The notes below the pieces were generated by a model. It was not told the DNA's origin, did not search any database, and saw nothing but the letters and a program-made list of their open reading frames with translations. A stretch of 34,241 nt of DNA from Alistipes sp. GTDB taxonomy: Bacteria; Bacteroidota; Bacteroidia; Bacteroidales; Rikenellaceae. Shown one piece after another: positions 1 through 8,130 of this stretch. The stretch covers positions 1 to 34,241 of the forward strand of contig JAFNXQ010000053.1 of assembly GCA_017383445.1 (NCBI GenBank), written 5' to 3'. The translations under genes were made by a program, and so were the position numbers. Numbering within the stretch: position 1 is the stretch's first letter; every line of letters begins with the position of its first letter.

Positions 1-76
1 ATGTTGATGATTTTCGAGCAATGAATACATTGCCACACCACTCACATTTTTTTGAAATTTCAATTTTACTACTCAT
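1..76 (-). CDS. 5' fragment of a probable mobile-element accessory (excisionase-type HTH) gene
   Basis: An ATG at 76 reads leftward off the window edge and gives 25 residues starting MSSKIEISKKCEWCG, with a CxxC pair (C11, C14) followed by FIARK. An A/G-rich stretch with AAAGGA lies just upstream of the ATG. From memory, Bacteroidetes integrative elements carry small helix-turn-helix (excisionase-like) proteins next to their tyrosine recombinase, and these begin with the same kind of N-terminal zinc-knuckle-like segment. The helix-turn-helix itself would lie outside the window, so the family assignment is an inference from the first 25 residues. Its position beside the 3' end of mnmE, a known integration site for other elements, supports a mobile-element edge. 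Confidence 0.55.
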   Translation of the reverse strand, partial: MSSKIEISKKCEWCGNVFIARKSST

Positions 77-110
77 TTTTTATCCTTTTATTTCGCCTAT
101 TTTGTCGCAT

Positions 111-140
111 TGCGTCTCAATGCGTCTCAAGGTGTCTCAA
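111..140. repeat. Three tandem 10-bp direct repeats
   Basis: TGCGTCTCAA occurs twice back to back (111-120 and 121-130), followed at once by GGTGTCTCAA (131-140). The unit is about one helical turn. The repeats lie between the fragmentary excisionase-type gene and mnmE. Tandem repeats in such a place often serve as arm-type binding sites for an integrase or excisionase, which is an inference here. Confidence 0.7.
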
Positions 141-185
141 TTATCCACTACCTTTCTAACGTGATTACTCACTGAAAATCATCGC

Positions 186-209
186 GGTACAAATGAGGTA
201 CAAAAATGA
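186..209. repeat. Two tandem imperfect repeats, GGTACAAATGA / GGTACAAAAATGA
   Basis: GGTACAAATGA (186-196) is followed directly by GGTACAAAAATGA (197-209), differing by a two-base insertion. This is a second repeat family in the same gene-free 77-323 interval and may be another set of recombinase binding sites. No coding sequence is visible in this interval. Confidence 0.55.
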
Positions 210-247
210 GCAGAAAAACGACTATATTAGACCTATATTAGTCATAT

Positions 248-283
248 AGTAAAAAGAAAAGGCGCTGATAATCAACGCCTTTA
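248..283 (-). terminator. Intrinsic terminator downstream of mnmE
   Basis: AAAGGCG (258-264) pairs with CGCCTTT (276-282) across an 11-base loop. Read on the minus strand, the stem is followed by a T-rich run (TTTTCTTTTT). It lies about 40 bases past the mnmE stop and would end the parA-to-mnmE transcript. Confidence 0.6.
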
Positions 284-323
284 TAATCAATTATAATGTT
301 TTGTAATTGTTGCTAATCGTAGG

Positions 324-1685
324 TTACTTTCCGATGCAGAAAGTAGAGAATATAGTTTTGAGGATATCGTCGGAGGTGATTTCGCCGGTGATGGTGCCGA
401 TATGATAGACGACCTGGCGGATATCTTCACTCAGGAGGTCGGTCGGGAGGTTTGAATCAAGTCCCTGCAACGACTGCAGCAAAGCATCGGCTGCTTGGCG
501 AAGTGCCTCATAATGACGACGATTGGACACTATAACATCGCCAGCATAGGCCGTAGTCGCATCTGCCGCCTGTTGCAAACACTCACACAATTGCGACATA
601 CCCTCACCACTTTTCGCCGAAATAGCGATTGTGGGATATTTTGACGGTGCAGGGTTATCACCATTTAGTTTCAAATCGCACTTGGTAAGCACACGATAGA
701 CCTTCTGCCCCACTGTCGGTTCAAAGCCGACAATATCATCTTCAAACTTCGTTGTAGCATCATCGGTAAGCCACAGCACAATCAGAGCCTTTTGCAAGGC
801 GGCAACGGTACGTTCTATTCCCATACGTTCCACTGCGTCGGATGTTGAGTGAAGACCTGCCGTATCGACAAAACGATAGGTCACGCCGCCTATATTGGCC
901 AAAGCCTCAATCGTATCGCGTGTTGTACCTGCGATATCCGACACCATTGCCCTATCCTCTCCCGCCAAAGCATTCAGCAGCGTACTCTTGCCTACATTGG
1001 GGCGGCCCACAATAGCGACCGTAACGCCACATTTGAGGGCATTACCCAGCATAAACGAGTCGGCGAGGCGAACAACCTCTCCACGCAACTCCGCAAGCAG
1101 GGTTCGCAGCTCTGCCCTATCGGCAAACTCCACATCCTCCTCCGAAAAGTCGAGTTCCAGTTCCAGTAACGAGGTAATCCTCACAAGCCGTTCACGCAAC
1201 TGTGAAAGCAACGACGAATAACTGCCTCGCATCTGTGTAGAGGCCACAGCGTGCGAAGCACGAGAGTCCGCAGCGATGATATCGGCGACAGCCTCTGCCT
1301 GTGACAAGTCCATACAACCCGCCAAAAATGCACGACGGGTAAACTCACCCGCCTCGGCCATGCGAGCACCCTGCTGCACAAGCAACGAGAGGATACGTTC
1401 TACGACATATCGCGAGCCGTGAGCCGACAACTCGACACTATCTTCGCCCGTATATGAATGGGGAGCACGATAAACCGTAGCCACGACATCATCAACCACC
1501 TCCTGACCATCTACGATATTGCCATAATGCACAGTCGAAGGCTTCGCCTCACGCAGACTCTTGCGACCACGAAACACTCCGTCGCACACCGCTATCGCAT
1601 CCTTGCCACTCAGTCTGATGACACACAAGGCTCCACCGGCAGGGGTTGCCGGAGCTACAATAGTATCATTCTCGTCGTAAATCAT
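324..1685 (-). CDS. mnmE: tRNA uridine-5-carboxymethylaminomethyl(34) synthesis GTPase MnmE
   Basis: MnmE works with MnmG in the cytoplasm to modify the wobble uridine (U34) of certain tRNAs, using a methylene-tetrahydrofolate one-carbon unit. At 453 aa it has the normal family length. Visible features are the N-terminal folate-binding domain starting IVAPATPAGGA, and an embedded G domain with P-loop GRPNVGKS (227-234), GTTRD (253-257), DTAG (274-277) and TKCD (334-337, in place of the more common NKxD). The C-terminus is FCIGK, with the conserved cysteine C451. The start lies 6 bases downstream of the lytic transglycosylase stop, so the gene is probably the last of the parA operon. Its 3' end is a known integration target in other bacteria. 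Confidence 0.97.
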   Translation of the reverse strand: MIYDENDTIVAPATPAGGALCVIRLSGKDAIAVCDGVFRGRKSLREAKPSTVHYGNIVDGQEVVDDVVATVYRAPHSYTGEDSVELSAHGSRYVVERILSLLVQQGARMAEAGEFTRRAFLAGCMDLSQAEAVADIIAADSRASHAVASTQMRGSYSSLLSQLRERLVRITSLLELELDFSEEDVEFADRAELRTLLAELRGEVVRLADSFMLGNALKCGVTVAIVGRPNVGKSTLLNALAGEDRAMVSDIAGTTRDTIEALANIGGVTYRFVDTAGLHSTSDAVERMGIERTVAALQKALIVLWLTDDATTKFEDDIVGFEPTVGQKVYRVLTKCDLKLNGDNPAPSKYPTIAISAKSGEGMSQLCECLQQAADATTAYAGDVIVSNRRHYEALRQAADALLQSLQGLDSNLPTDLLSEDIRQVVYHIGTITGEITSDDILKTIFSTFCIGK

Positions 1686-1691
1686 AATTTG

Positions 1692-3107
1692 CTATCTCTC
1701 AATACGCAGACGCTGACCGATGCGTAGCTTATTGGCATTCTTGATGCCGTTCCAACGCATAAGCTGCTTGGTAGTAACACGATATCGGCTGGCAATAGCA
1801 CCCAGCGTATCGCCCGACTTGACCTTATGATAGATGATGGAGGTCTCCTCCATCTTCTTGGCAACGGTGCTTGGGTCGAGGTACTCCTTCAAATAGACAG
1901 AGTCCTTGGCATAGATTGAGTCGCAGTTGATAACATAGTCCGTCACGCGATTTGACGGCAGGACAAGCGTATAGCTCTGTGCCGTAGCGGGGATGATATC
2001 GAGTTTATACTGCGGATTCAGGCTCTTCAGCGTCTCGGTTGTAACATCAATGGTTGATGATACCTGGCCGAAATGGAGCAAACGGCGAATCTCCACCGTG
2101 TCGGTAGCCAGCGGCATAGGAGGAGCCGTATATGTTATATTGTGTGCCTGATGATAGGCATAGGCATACGATGCTGCGATAAATGCCGGCACATAGCCTC
2201 GCGTCTCCGAGGGAAGATACCAATAGACCTCCCAGAACGACTTGGGATTACCTCCGGCACGAGCCAGTGCCTTATTCACATTACCCGGACCGCAGTTATA
2301 GGCCGCAATGGCAAGGCTCCAATCGTTATACATATTATAGAGGTCCTTCATAAATCGGCACGCTGCCTTTGTAGATTTCACAGGGTCGAAGCGTTCATCC
2401 ACCATAGAGTTTATCTGCAAACCATAAGAACGGCCCGTTGTCGGCATAAACTGCCACAGACCAGCAGCTCCGGCACGCGACACAGCCGTAGAACGCAGAG
2501 CCGACTCAATAATAGCCATAGCGTGCAACTCTACGGGCAGACCAGCCTTGATAAGCTCCTCGTCAATCATCGGGAAATAGTACTGTGCCAACGACAATAC
2601 ACTCTGCATAACACCCGTGGGCTGCGTATATCGCTGAATGTATGAACGGACAATAGTATTATAGGGAAGATGTATGGGCGACACCATCAACTTCAGGCGT
2701 GACTCATACAGCGAGTCGAGCTTGGCATCTCCGCTAACCTCAACCGGCTCGCAGATATACTCGGCAAAGAATCGGTCGAACATCTCGTCCACCTGACGCA
2801 TTTTCAGCTCTGCGGCCAAAGAGTCAGCAACCGCCGGGGTATATTCCCGTGGTGGCAACACCTTCTTGACTTCACACGGTACATCTGCAACCTCAATTAC
2901 TGAGGTTTCCTCTGCTTCAACATCATCCCCCTGCTGCTGATACTTCACCACCAATGCCTCCAGCGAATCGGCACGACGCTGCTCGCTGACAAGCATCTGT
3001 TTTACGGTCGGTTTCTTGCGTTTGAACACCTGTGCCGCAGCATCCATTGGCATAGCAACAGACACCAGCAGCAAGGCAATAATAGTTTTAATTGCTATCT
3101 TGCTCAT
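1692..3107 (-). CDS. LysM-containing membrane-bound lytic murein transglycosylase (MltD-like)
   Basis: This 471-aa exported protein should cleave the MurNAc-GlcNAc bond of peptidoglycan to form 1,6-anhydro-MurNAc ends. The N-terminal hydrophobic stretch IIALLLVSVAM followed by DAAAQ looks like a signal peptide. The SLT/GH23 domain lies at about residues 180-310 and contains the catalytic-glutamate motif IIESAL (E201), GLWQFMPTTG and AAYNCGPGNV. A clear LysM peptidoglycan-binding module sits at the C-terminus (about 425-471, VKSGDTLGAIASRY). A degenerate second LysM-like segment may precede it at about 345-395. It follows the DUF5683 gene by 6 bases and precedes mnmE by 6 bases. No lipobox is evident, so it may be periplasmic rather than lipid-anchored as in E. 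coli MltD. Confidence 0.93.
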   Translation of the reverse strand: MSKIAIKTIIALLLVSVAMPMDAAAQVFKRKKPTVKQMLVSEQRRADSLEALVVKYQQQGDDVEAEETSVIEVADVPCEVKKVLPPREYTPAVADSLAAELKMRQVDEMFDRFFAEYICEPVEVSGDAKLDSLYESRLKLMVSPIHLPYNTIVRSYIQRYTQPTGVMQSVLSLAQYYFPMIDEELIKAGLPVELHAMAIIESALRSTAVSRAGAAGLWQFMPTTGRSYGLQINSMVDERFDPVKSTKAACRFMKDLYNMYNDWSLAIAAYNCGPGNVNKALARAGGNPKSFWEVYWYLPSETRGYVPAFIAASYAYAYHQAHNITYTAPPMPLATDTVEIRRLLHFGQVSSTIDVTTETLKSLNPQYKLDIIPATAQSYTLVLPSNRVTDYVINCDSIYAKDSVYLKEYLDPSTVAKKMEETSIIYHKVKSGDTLGAIASRYRVTTKQLMRWNGIKNANKLRIGQRLRIER

Positions 3108-3113
3108 AAATTG

Positions 3114-4310
3114 TTAAAATGTCATATTCAGATTGACTCCAAAGACAGGGTTTCCACCATAGATATTGGAATACTGATAATCAAACAGCGGCTCTACTCT
3201 CACGGTCAAGTCGTCCGAGACATCAAAATCTTTCAAGTGGGCGTCCACGTGGGCATCCACCACCTGAAAGGCATAGACCGCAGCTGTGAGGATAAGGCAC
3301 AAATCTCGGTTTCGGCGATAGGAATCTCGCAGATTCTTCAAATATGAAGCCGAGTAACGTCCTTCAAACTCATCCTTTGAGACACCTCCGGGATAGTTAC
3401 CAGGGTTGGTATCAAAGTCGGCACGCTTTGCATAGGCCGTCTTGAATCGTTTATATCCTCGGTTATTCCAATCTATTACATACACCATAGAGGCAAAGCC
3501 ACCCACAACGATTGGGGCTCGCCAATAGCTCTTGTTGTATATCTGACCCGCACCGGGGCATATCAACGACAATGTGGTAGCCTTCTTCACATTGGACACC
3601 TCGTTTGTCGAGTAGTTCACCGCAGCATCGCCAAGGAAATAGATGTACGACACCGCTGCCGCACCCCACAGCAGCTGGCGTGTTGTGTTGGAACGTATCA
3701 TCTTGCGTTGTACAAGATTCAACTCCTCGGTACGCATTAGACCATTTTCCGAAATCAACGCATCATACTCCCTCTTCAAAGGTTTGTATATACTGTTCTG
3801 ATGTATGGCAAAGCCTATTGATGCACCGAGAGTACCATACAAAATAGGCAACTTCCAATACTGCTTGTTATATATCTGTCCGTAGCCGGGCAGCAACGCA
3901 CTCGTCCAGCACATCCTCGACAACGACACCGAGTCGCCAAACCATGGCTCCGGTGGAATGATATTTCCATCGGCATCTATGCGATCCTGCTCAATAGCAC
4001 GCTGACGACGACGTTCATATCGGGCTATGGAGTCTGCTCGGTGACGTGCCTGCTTGGCCAGTATCTTCAAACGGTTAAGCGAATCGGCACGCGAAAGGAC
4101 CATGGTGTCCTGCTCGGAAGGCTCTGCCTCCTGCAAAATACCACCCGACACCATCTGCTTGTCGCCACGTCGGAAATTCTGGGCCATAGTGCTCTCCACA
4201 CCGCACAGCACAAACATAAGAAGCAGTGCCACGCAGACAGAGGGCCTACGGATACGACGCAGCAAGTCGCACACTACACCACCTGCCGTTTTCGAATTGG
4301 TTATCGTCAT
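3114..4310 (-). CDS. DUF5683 domain-containing membrane protein
   Basis: 398 aa, function unknown. A signal peptide or first membrane segment is visible at about 24-43 (VCVALLLMFVLCGV), followed by a charged region rich in Arg/Ala at 72-112. The protein contains the same motif twice: PGYGQIYNKQYWKLPI (141-156) and PGAGQIYNKSYWRAPI (252-267), each running into a hydrophobic stretch, so it looks like an internal duplication of a short membrane-hairpin unit. From memory, DUF5683 proteins sit next to parB and a lytic transglycosylase in many Bacteroidetes, as here (33 bases after parB, 6 before the transglycosylase). That context suggests an envelope role linked to cell division or segregation, but no activity can be read from the sequence. 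Confidence 0.85.
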   Translation of the reverse strand: MTITNSKTAGGVVCDLLRRIRRPSVCVALLLMFVLCGVESTMAQNFRRGDKQMVSGGILQEAEPSEQDTMVLSRADSLNRLKILAKQARHRADSIARYERRRQRAIEQDRIDADGNIIPPEPWFGDSVSLSRMCWTSALLPGYGQIYNKQYWKLPILYGTLGASIGFAIHQNSIYKPLKREYDALISENGLMRTEELNLVQRKMIRSNTTRQLLWGAAAVSYIYFLGDAAVNYSTNEVSNVKKATTLSLICPGAGQIYNKSYWRAPIVVGGFASMVYVIDWNNRGYKRFKTAYAKRADFDTNPGNYPGGVSKDEFEGRYSASYLKNLRDSYRRNRDLCLILTAAVYAFQVVDAHVDAHLKDFDVSDDLTVRVEPLFDYQYSNIYGGNPVFGVNLNMTF

Positions 4311-4343
4311 TACTAATTAACTTTATTTTATCGCCCCAAAGGC

Positions 4344-5204
4344 TTATCTCTTGCTCAATCGTTCAATAAACATCTCTATATCGGCATCGCTGGCAAAATC
4401 GATGACAATCTTACCGCCACCCGACTTACCGCGTTTGATGCTGATATTCTGCGAAAAGTATGGCTCCATTCTCTCCACCAGCAAAGAGTATGACTCGGGA
4501 TACTCCTCCTCCGCCACGGGCTCTTTATCTGCACTCTCGGCAAGCTTACGAGCCAAAGCCTCGGCCTGACGCACCGACAGGCCCTTCTTCACGCATCGCT
4601 TCAACGCCCACAGCTGATTCTCGGCATCCACACCTGCGATGGCCTTGGCGTGACCCATAGTAATAAGACCCTCCTTCAATGCCAGTTGCACCTCATCGGG
4701 CAACGAGAGCAATCGCATATAGTTCGATACTGTCGAACGCTTCTTGCCAACCTTGTCAGCCATAGCCTCCTGCGTAAGACCACACTCCTCGATCAATCGC
4801 TGCATACCCAGAGCAATCTCTATGGCATTCAGATCCTGACGCTGAATATTCTCCACCAACGCCATCGCGTGCAGATTCTCATCATCGACCTCGCGGATGT
4901 AGGCGGGAAGAGTCTCCACGCCAACCATCTGTGCAGCACGCCAGCGACGTTCTCCACTGATGATTATATATTTACCATCCTCAGCCTTACGCACCGTGAT
5001 AGGCTGAATAACACCCAGCTGGCGAATTGAATCGGCCAGCTCCTGCAACGCCTCATCATCGAACTGCGTACGCGGCTGCGTGGGATTTGGCATTATCTGC
5101 GAAGTGGCAATCTCGGCCATCTGATTCATTGGGGCGGTCTTTACCGACACCTTCTCTGTTCCAAAAATGGCATCAAGACCACGTCCTAAACCTTTCTGTT
5201 TCAT
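4344..5204 (-). CDS. parB: Chromosome-partitioning protein ParB
   Basis: ParB binds centromere-like parS sites, spreads along DNA as a CTP-dependent clamp and is the partner of ParA. At 286 aa the length is typical. The N-terminus KGLGRGLDAIF is the usual ParA-interacting segment. The nuclease-fold/CTPase core has GERRWRA (84-90) and ENIQRQ (118-123), followed by a helix-turn-helix at about 143-167 (LTQEAMADKVGKKRSTVSNY) and a C-terminal dimerisation domain. It follows parA by 15 bases, so the two are co-transcribed. No good parS palindrome was found nearby. Confidence 0.96.
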   Translation of the reverse strand: MKQKGLGRGLDAIFGTEKVSVKTAPMNQMAEIATSQIMPNPTQPRTQFDDEALQELADSIRQLGVIQPITVRKAEDGKYIIISGERRWRAAQMVGVETLPAYIREVDDENLHAMALVENIQRQDLNAIEIALGMQRLIEECGLTQEAMADKVGKKRSTVSNYMRLLSLPDEVQLALKEGLITMGHAKAIAGVDAENQLWALKRCVKKGLSVRQAEALARKLAESADKEPVAEEEYPESYSLLVERMEPYFSQNISIKRGKSGGGKIVIDFASDADIEMFIERLSKR

Positions 5205-5219
5205 ATATTCGTCTATTTC

Positions 5220-6002
5220 TTATTTACTCTCTTGCTTTGCTCTCTTGCGGTTACGCTTCAACAACTCCTTGGCAAGCATCAAATAGTTGGTTGAACCCGT
5301 TGCCGATGCATCGTACAACATTACAGGCTTGCCGTGTGAGGGTGCTTCGCCCAAACGGATGTTACGCTGAATAACCGTATCAAAGGCCAATGGTCCAAAG
5401 TGCTCTCGCACCTCGGCCGCCACCTGATTGTTAAGGCGGTTACGCATATACATCGTCAGCACAAAGCCCTCAATCTCCAAATCGGGATTCAGACCGCCCT
5501 TGATGATACGAATGGTGTTCAGCAGCTTGCTCAAACCCTCCAACGCAAGATACTCGCACTGAACTGGTATAAGCACCGTATCGGCAGCAGTGAGGATATT
5601 TACCGTTGTGTAACCAAGCGAAGGCGAGCAGTCGATAAATATATAATCATACTTATCGCGTATTGACGACAACAGTTCCTTCATCACAAAGTGACCATTC
5701 TCCATCTGTGGTAACTCGGTATCGGCCGCCACCAGATTCATACTCGAAGGCAGCAACCACAATTTTTTGATATCGGGACTCTGCAGAATGACATCTTCGG
5801 CACGCTTTTCGCCAATTATGCACTCATATATACCGTCCAGATCTATATCAAAACCCAGTCCCGATGTAGCGTTAGCCTGCGGGTCTGCATCCAGTAACAA
5901 CACTTTCTTCCCAAGCAGAGCCAACGACGCTGCCAGATTTATCGCGGTTGTGGTTTTACCCACACCACCCTTTTGATTTGCCAATGCAATGACTTTCGAC
6001 AT
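5220..6002 (-). CDS. parA: Chromosome-partitioning ATPase ParA (Soj family)
   Basis: A 260-aa cytoplasmic ATPase that drives segregation of ParB-bound origin regions. It has the deviant Walker A motif KGGVGKTT (11-18), the LLLDADPQANATSG segment and the Walker B-like FIDCSPSLG. There is no N-terminal helix-turn-helix, so it is the chromosomal (Soj-like) type rather than the plasmid P1 type. It is the first gene of the minus-strand cluster parA, parB, DUF5683, transglycosylase, mnmE, and is divergent from the CPBP protease gene. Confidence 0.96.
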   Translation of the reverse strand: MSKVIALANQKGGVGKTTTAINLAASLALLGKKVLLLDADPQANATSGLGFDIDLDGIYECIIGEKRAEDVILQSPDIKKLWLLPSSMNLVAADTELPQMENGHFVMKELLSSIRDKYDYIFIDCSPSLGYTTVNILTAADTVLIPVQCEYLALEGLSKLLNTIRIIKGGLNPDLEIEGFVLTMYMRNRLNNQVAAEVREHFGPLAFDTVIQRNIRLGEAPSHGKPVMLYDASATGSTNYLMLAKELLKRNRKRAKQESK

Positions 6003-6100
6003 CTTATAACTCTTAAATCTCTTTCAACATTTCCTTAACTCACTCTTCGGCAGCACGCCTCCACAAGAGCACAAACCAAATAGAGCAGGATATAATCGGA

Positions 6101-6133
6101 CAAATTTAATGAAATTAAATTAATTTACACAAT
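6101..6133 (-). promoter_or_regulatory. Putative promoter of the parA operon
   Basis: On the minus strand TAAATTTG (plus-strand CAAATTTA, 6101-6108) matches the Bacteroidetes -7 box TAnnTTTG. ATTG (plus CAAT, 6130-6133) is a 3-of-4 match to the -33 TTTG at a 21-base spacing. Transcription would begin near 6094, giving a leader of about 90 bases to the parA ATG. Confidence 0.45.
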
Positions 6134-6151
6134 CATTAGCGAAAAAATGAT

Positions 6152-6159
6152 TAACTTTG
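6152..6159 (+). promoter_or_regulatory. Putative -7 promoter box of the CPBP protease gene
   Basis: TAACTTTG matches TAnnTTTG and lies about 38 bases before the ATG at 6197. No good TTTG is seen at the expected distance upstream, so only the -7 element is claimed. Confidence 0.45.
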
Positions 6160-6196
6160 CGACATAGCATTACAATCAACGAAGCGAGATATTTTT

Positions 6197-7138
6197 ATGG
6201 AAAACATTAATACAGAGAAGATAGCGGAGAGTAAAAACGGCATCAACGCGTCATCTTCTTTCATCCCGAAAAGCGAGCAGCCAACCGATAATCCGACACC
6301 ACCCGAATCAAAGCATCACAAGGCATGGTGGCTTGACATTATCGTTATGGTGATGATTTTTTTCTCGTCACAAATGGTCGGAATATATATCTGCAACAAG
6401 CTCGGAATTTTGCCTCCGCAGATGGCCGTCGCTGACGAAAATTTCACCGCTTTTGATGACGAAGTTTCATCGCAGCAAGCCATGTTCACGGCGTGTGTAT
6501 CGTTCTTTGCTATGATTCTATGCCTCACTGTGTTAGAGCTATATCGCCGTTGGCGAGGATTTGGTAAAATGCTATCGTTCCGCACCCCTGGCTGGGCATC
6601 TCCGTTCAGACTCCTGTGTGCCTATATTCTGATGTGGTGTTTCAGCATCGTCATCGAGCCGATAGCCGCCATGTTGCCAACCATCGAGACGCCACTCGGC
6701 GGAGGCGGATGGCTACTCATATCGGCAGTTTTGATTGCCCCGCTGTTTGAAGAGATTGTCTTTCGCGGATACATCGCCGGCACACTTCGCAAGGCTTATG
6801 GCGTGGTCGTTGCGTGGCTGACATCATCACTCTTTTTCGGCCTGGCTCACGGTGCTCCCGACTCGGCACTCTCGGCCGCATTTATCGGCCTTATTTTGTG
6901 CTACTGCTACTTCCGTTACCGTTCACTTGTGATGGCAATTATGCTCCACGCAATGAACAACTTAACGGCATGCTTCCTGCACAATATCGGAGCTGCCGAC
7001 AGCTCCATCCAGCAGATCATCAACAACAACCAGATTTACTGGGTTCTTTATGCCCTCTGTCTGAGTGTTTCAATCATCGCCATTGCCCGTATGTGGCAAA
7101 ACACCAAGGAGCTCGAAAGTGACAAATATCTGCACTAA
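6197..7138 (+). CDS. CPBP (CAAX/ABI) family intramembrane metalloprotease
   Basis: 313 aa. A polar N-terminus of about 42 residues is followed by several membrane segments. The CPBP signature is present: EEIVFR (E185, E186, R190), FFGLAHG with H218, and a third conserved region MLHAMNN; these residues would coordinate the catalytic metal in the membrane. Members process prenylated or other membrane proteins, but most bacterial ones have no known substrate, and nothing here points to one. It is divergent from parA and is followed after 63 bases by the chaperone operon, which has its own -7-like box, so it may be a single-gene transcript. Confidence 0.88.
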   Translation: MENINTEKIAESKNGINASSSFIPKSEQPTDNPTPPESKHHKAWWLDIIVMVMIFFSSQMVGIYICNKLGILPPQMAVADENFTAFDDEVSSQQAMFTACVSFFAMILCLTVLELYRRWRGFGKMLSFRTPGWASPFRLLCAYILMWCFSIVIEPIAAMLPTIETPLGGGGWLLISAVLIAPLFEEIVFRGYIAGTLRKAYGVVVAWLTSSLFFGLAHGAPDSALSAAFIGLILCYCYFRYRSLVMAIMLHAMNNLTACFLHNIGAADSSIQQIINNNQIYWVLYALCLSVSIIAIARMWQNTKELESDKYLH

Positions 7139-7184
7139 ACGTAATAATATCCACCTTCGGTGCGTTTATTTCAAGTAAAAAAAC

Positions 7185-7192
7185 TATCTTTG
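7185..7192 (+). promoter_or_regulatory. Putative -7 promoter box directly before the lipoprotein chaperone gene
   Basis: TATCTTTG matches TAnnTTTG and ends 9 bases before the ATG at 7202. If it is used, the mRNA would begin at or within a few bases of the start codon. A good -33 TTTG is not visible. Confidence 0.4.
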
Positions 7193-7201
7193 TCGATTAT
7201 T

Positions 7202-8086
7202 ATGCAGCATTTAACCAAAATATCACTATTTTTTGCAATGGCGACGATGGTCGCCTGTCAGGAGTTACCCGACTATATGGTTGGCAGTAACACCGTCGCA
7301 CGCGTAGGCAAAAAAGAGCTGAACATCAGCGAAATACAAGCCGCAACACCGGCAGGTCTGACTGGTGCCGACAGCATTTCATTCACCAAACTTTACATCG
7401 ACAAATGGCTTGTTCGCCAGCTCAAATTGGAGGAGGCCGAGCAACTCTTCTCTGAAGCCGAAACCGACATTGAACGCCTGGTGGAAGATTATCGCCAGTC
7501 GCTTTTGATGCGAAAAGTGGATCAGCACCACATTGACGAGCAGTTGAGTGAAGATTTTTCGGAGCAGGATATTGCCGATTATTACAACTCACACAAAGCG
7601 AACTTCACCCTCGACCGCACGCTGGTAAAGGGTCGCATACTCTGCTTTGATGATGACTATCGTCAGGCCAAGAAACTGAAAGAGCAGATGGCAAAGGCCT
7701 CAACATCGGCCACTGCCGACAAACAGTTTACCGACATCTGCGAAAAGAACGATTTTCTGCTTATAGACAATCGCACGGAGTGGGTAAACCTTGCAGATTT
7801 TGTTACTCACCTTCCCATTGCTCATACGAAGGATTACAGCAACATCCTTGACCGACTGGGCATACAGGAGATGAAGGACAACAATGCCCGCTACTATTTT
7901 GAGCTCACTTCGGTTTGCCGCAAAGGCAACGTCGCACCATTGGAGATTGTCGCCGACAACATTCGCCGCATATTGATTACGCAGCGTCGTAGTGAAATCA
8001 TTAAAAACCACGAGCAGAGCATCGTGAGCAGTGCCTTTGAGTCTGGTCACGCACGCATCTACGATGTGGATAAGAAAAACAAATAG
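7202..8086 (+). CDS. Lipoprotein of the PpiC/SurA-type periplasmic chaperone group
   Basis: The start at 7202 gives a 294-aa protein with a short hydrophobic N-terminus and a lipobox-like end (MVAC, cysteine at residue 18), so it is probably membrane-anchored on the periplasmic side. A GTG at 7160 extends the frame but would bury the signal peptide. The segment ARVGKKELNISEIQ followed by a helical region resembles the N-terminal chaperone part of SurA/PpiC proteins. A canonical parvulin active-site domain is not obvious, so it may be a chaperone without isomerase activity. It lies 44 bases ahead of a SurA-like gene and then an OstA-like gene, suggesting joint work on outer-membrane biogenesis. 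Confidence 0.8.
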   Translation: MQHLTKISLFFAMATMVACQELPDYMVGSNTVARVGKKELNISEIQAATPAGLTGADSISFTKLYIDKWLVRQLKLEEAEQLFSEAETDIERLVEDYRQSLLMRKVDQHHIDEQLSEDFSEQDIADYYNSHKANFTLDRTLVKGRILCFDDDYRQAKKLKEQMAKASTSATADKQFTDICEKNDFLLIDNRTEWVNLADFVTHLPIAHTKDYSNILDRLGIQEMKDNNARYYFELTSVCRKGNVAPLEIVADNIRRILITQRRSEIIKNHEQSIVSSAFESGHARIYDVDKKNK

Positions 8087-8130
8087 CCACAGGTCAAAAG
8101 AGAAACACAGAAAACAGAAACACATAAATT

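Noticed and set aside
3243..3254. TCCACGTGGG within the DUF5683 gene as a possible parS site
   Set aside because: Only the central core fits; the outer bases of both arms differ from the consensus, and it is inside conserved coding sequence.
7160..7201. GTG start extending the lipoprotein chaperone by 14 residues
   Set aside because: It would place charged residues ahead of the signal peptide and spans the predicted -7 box.
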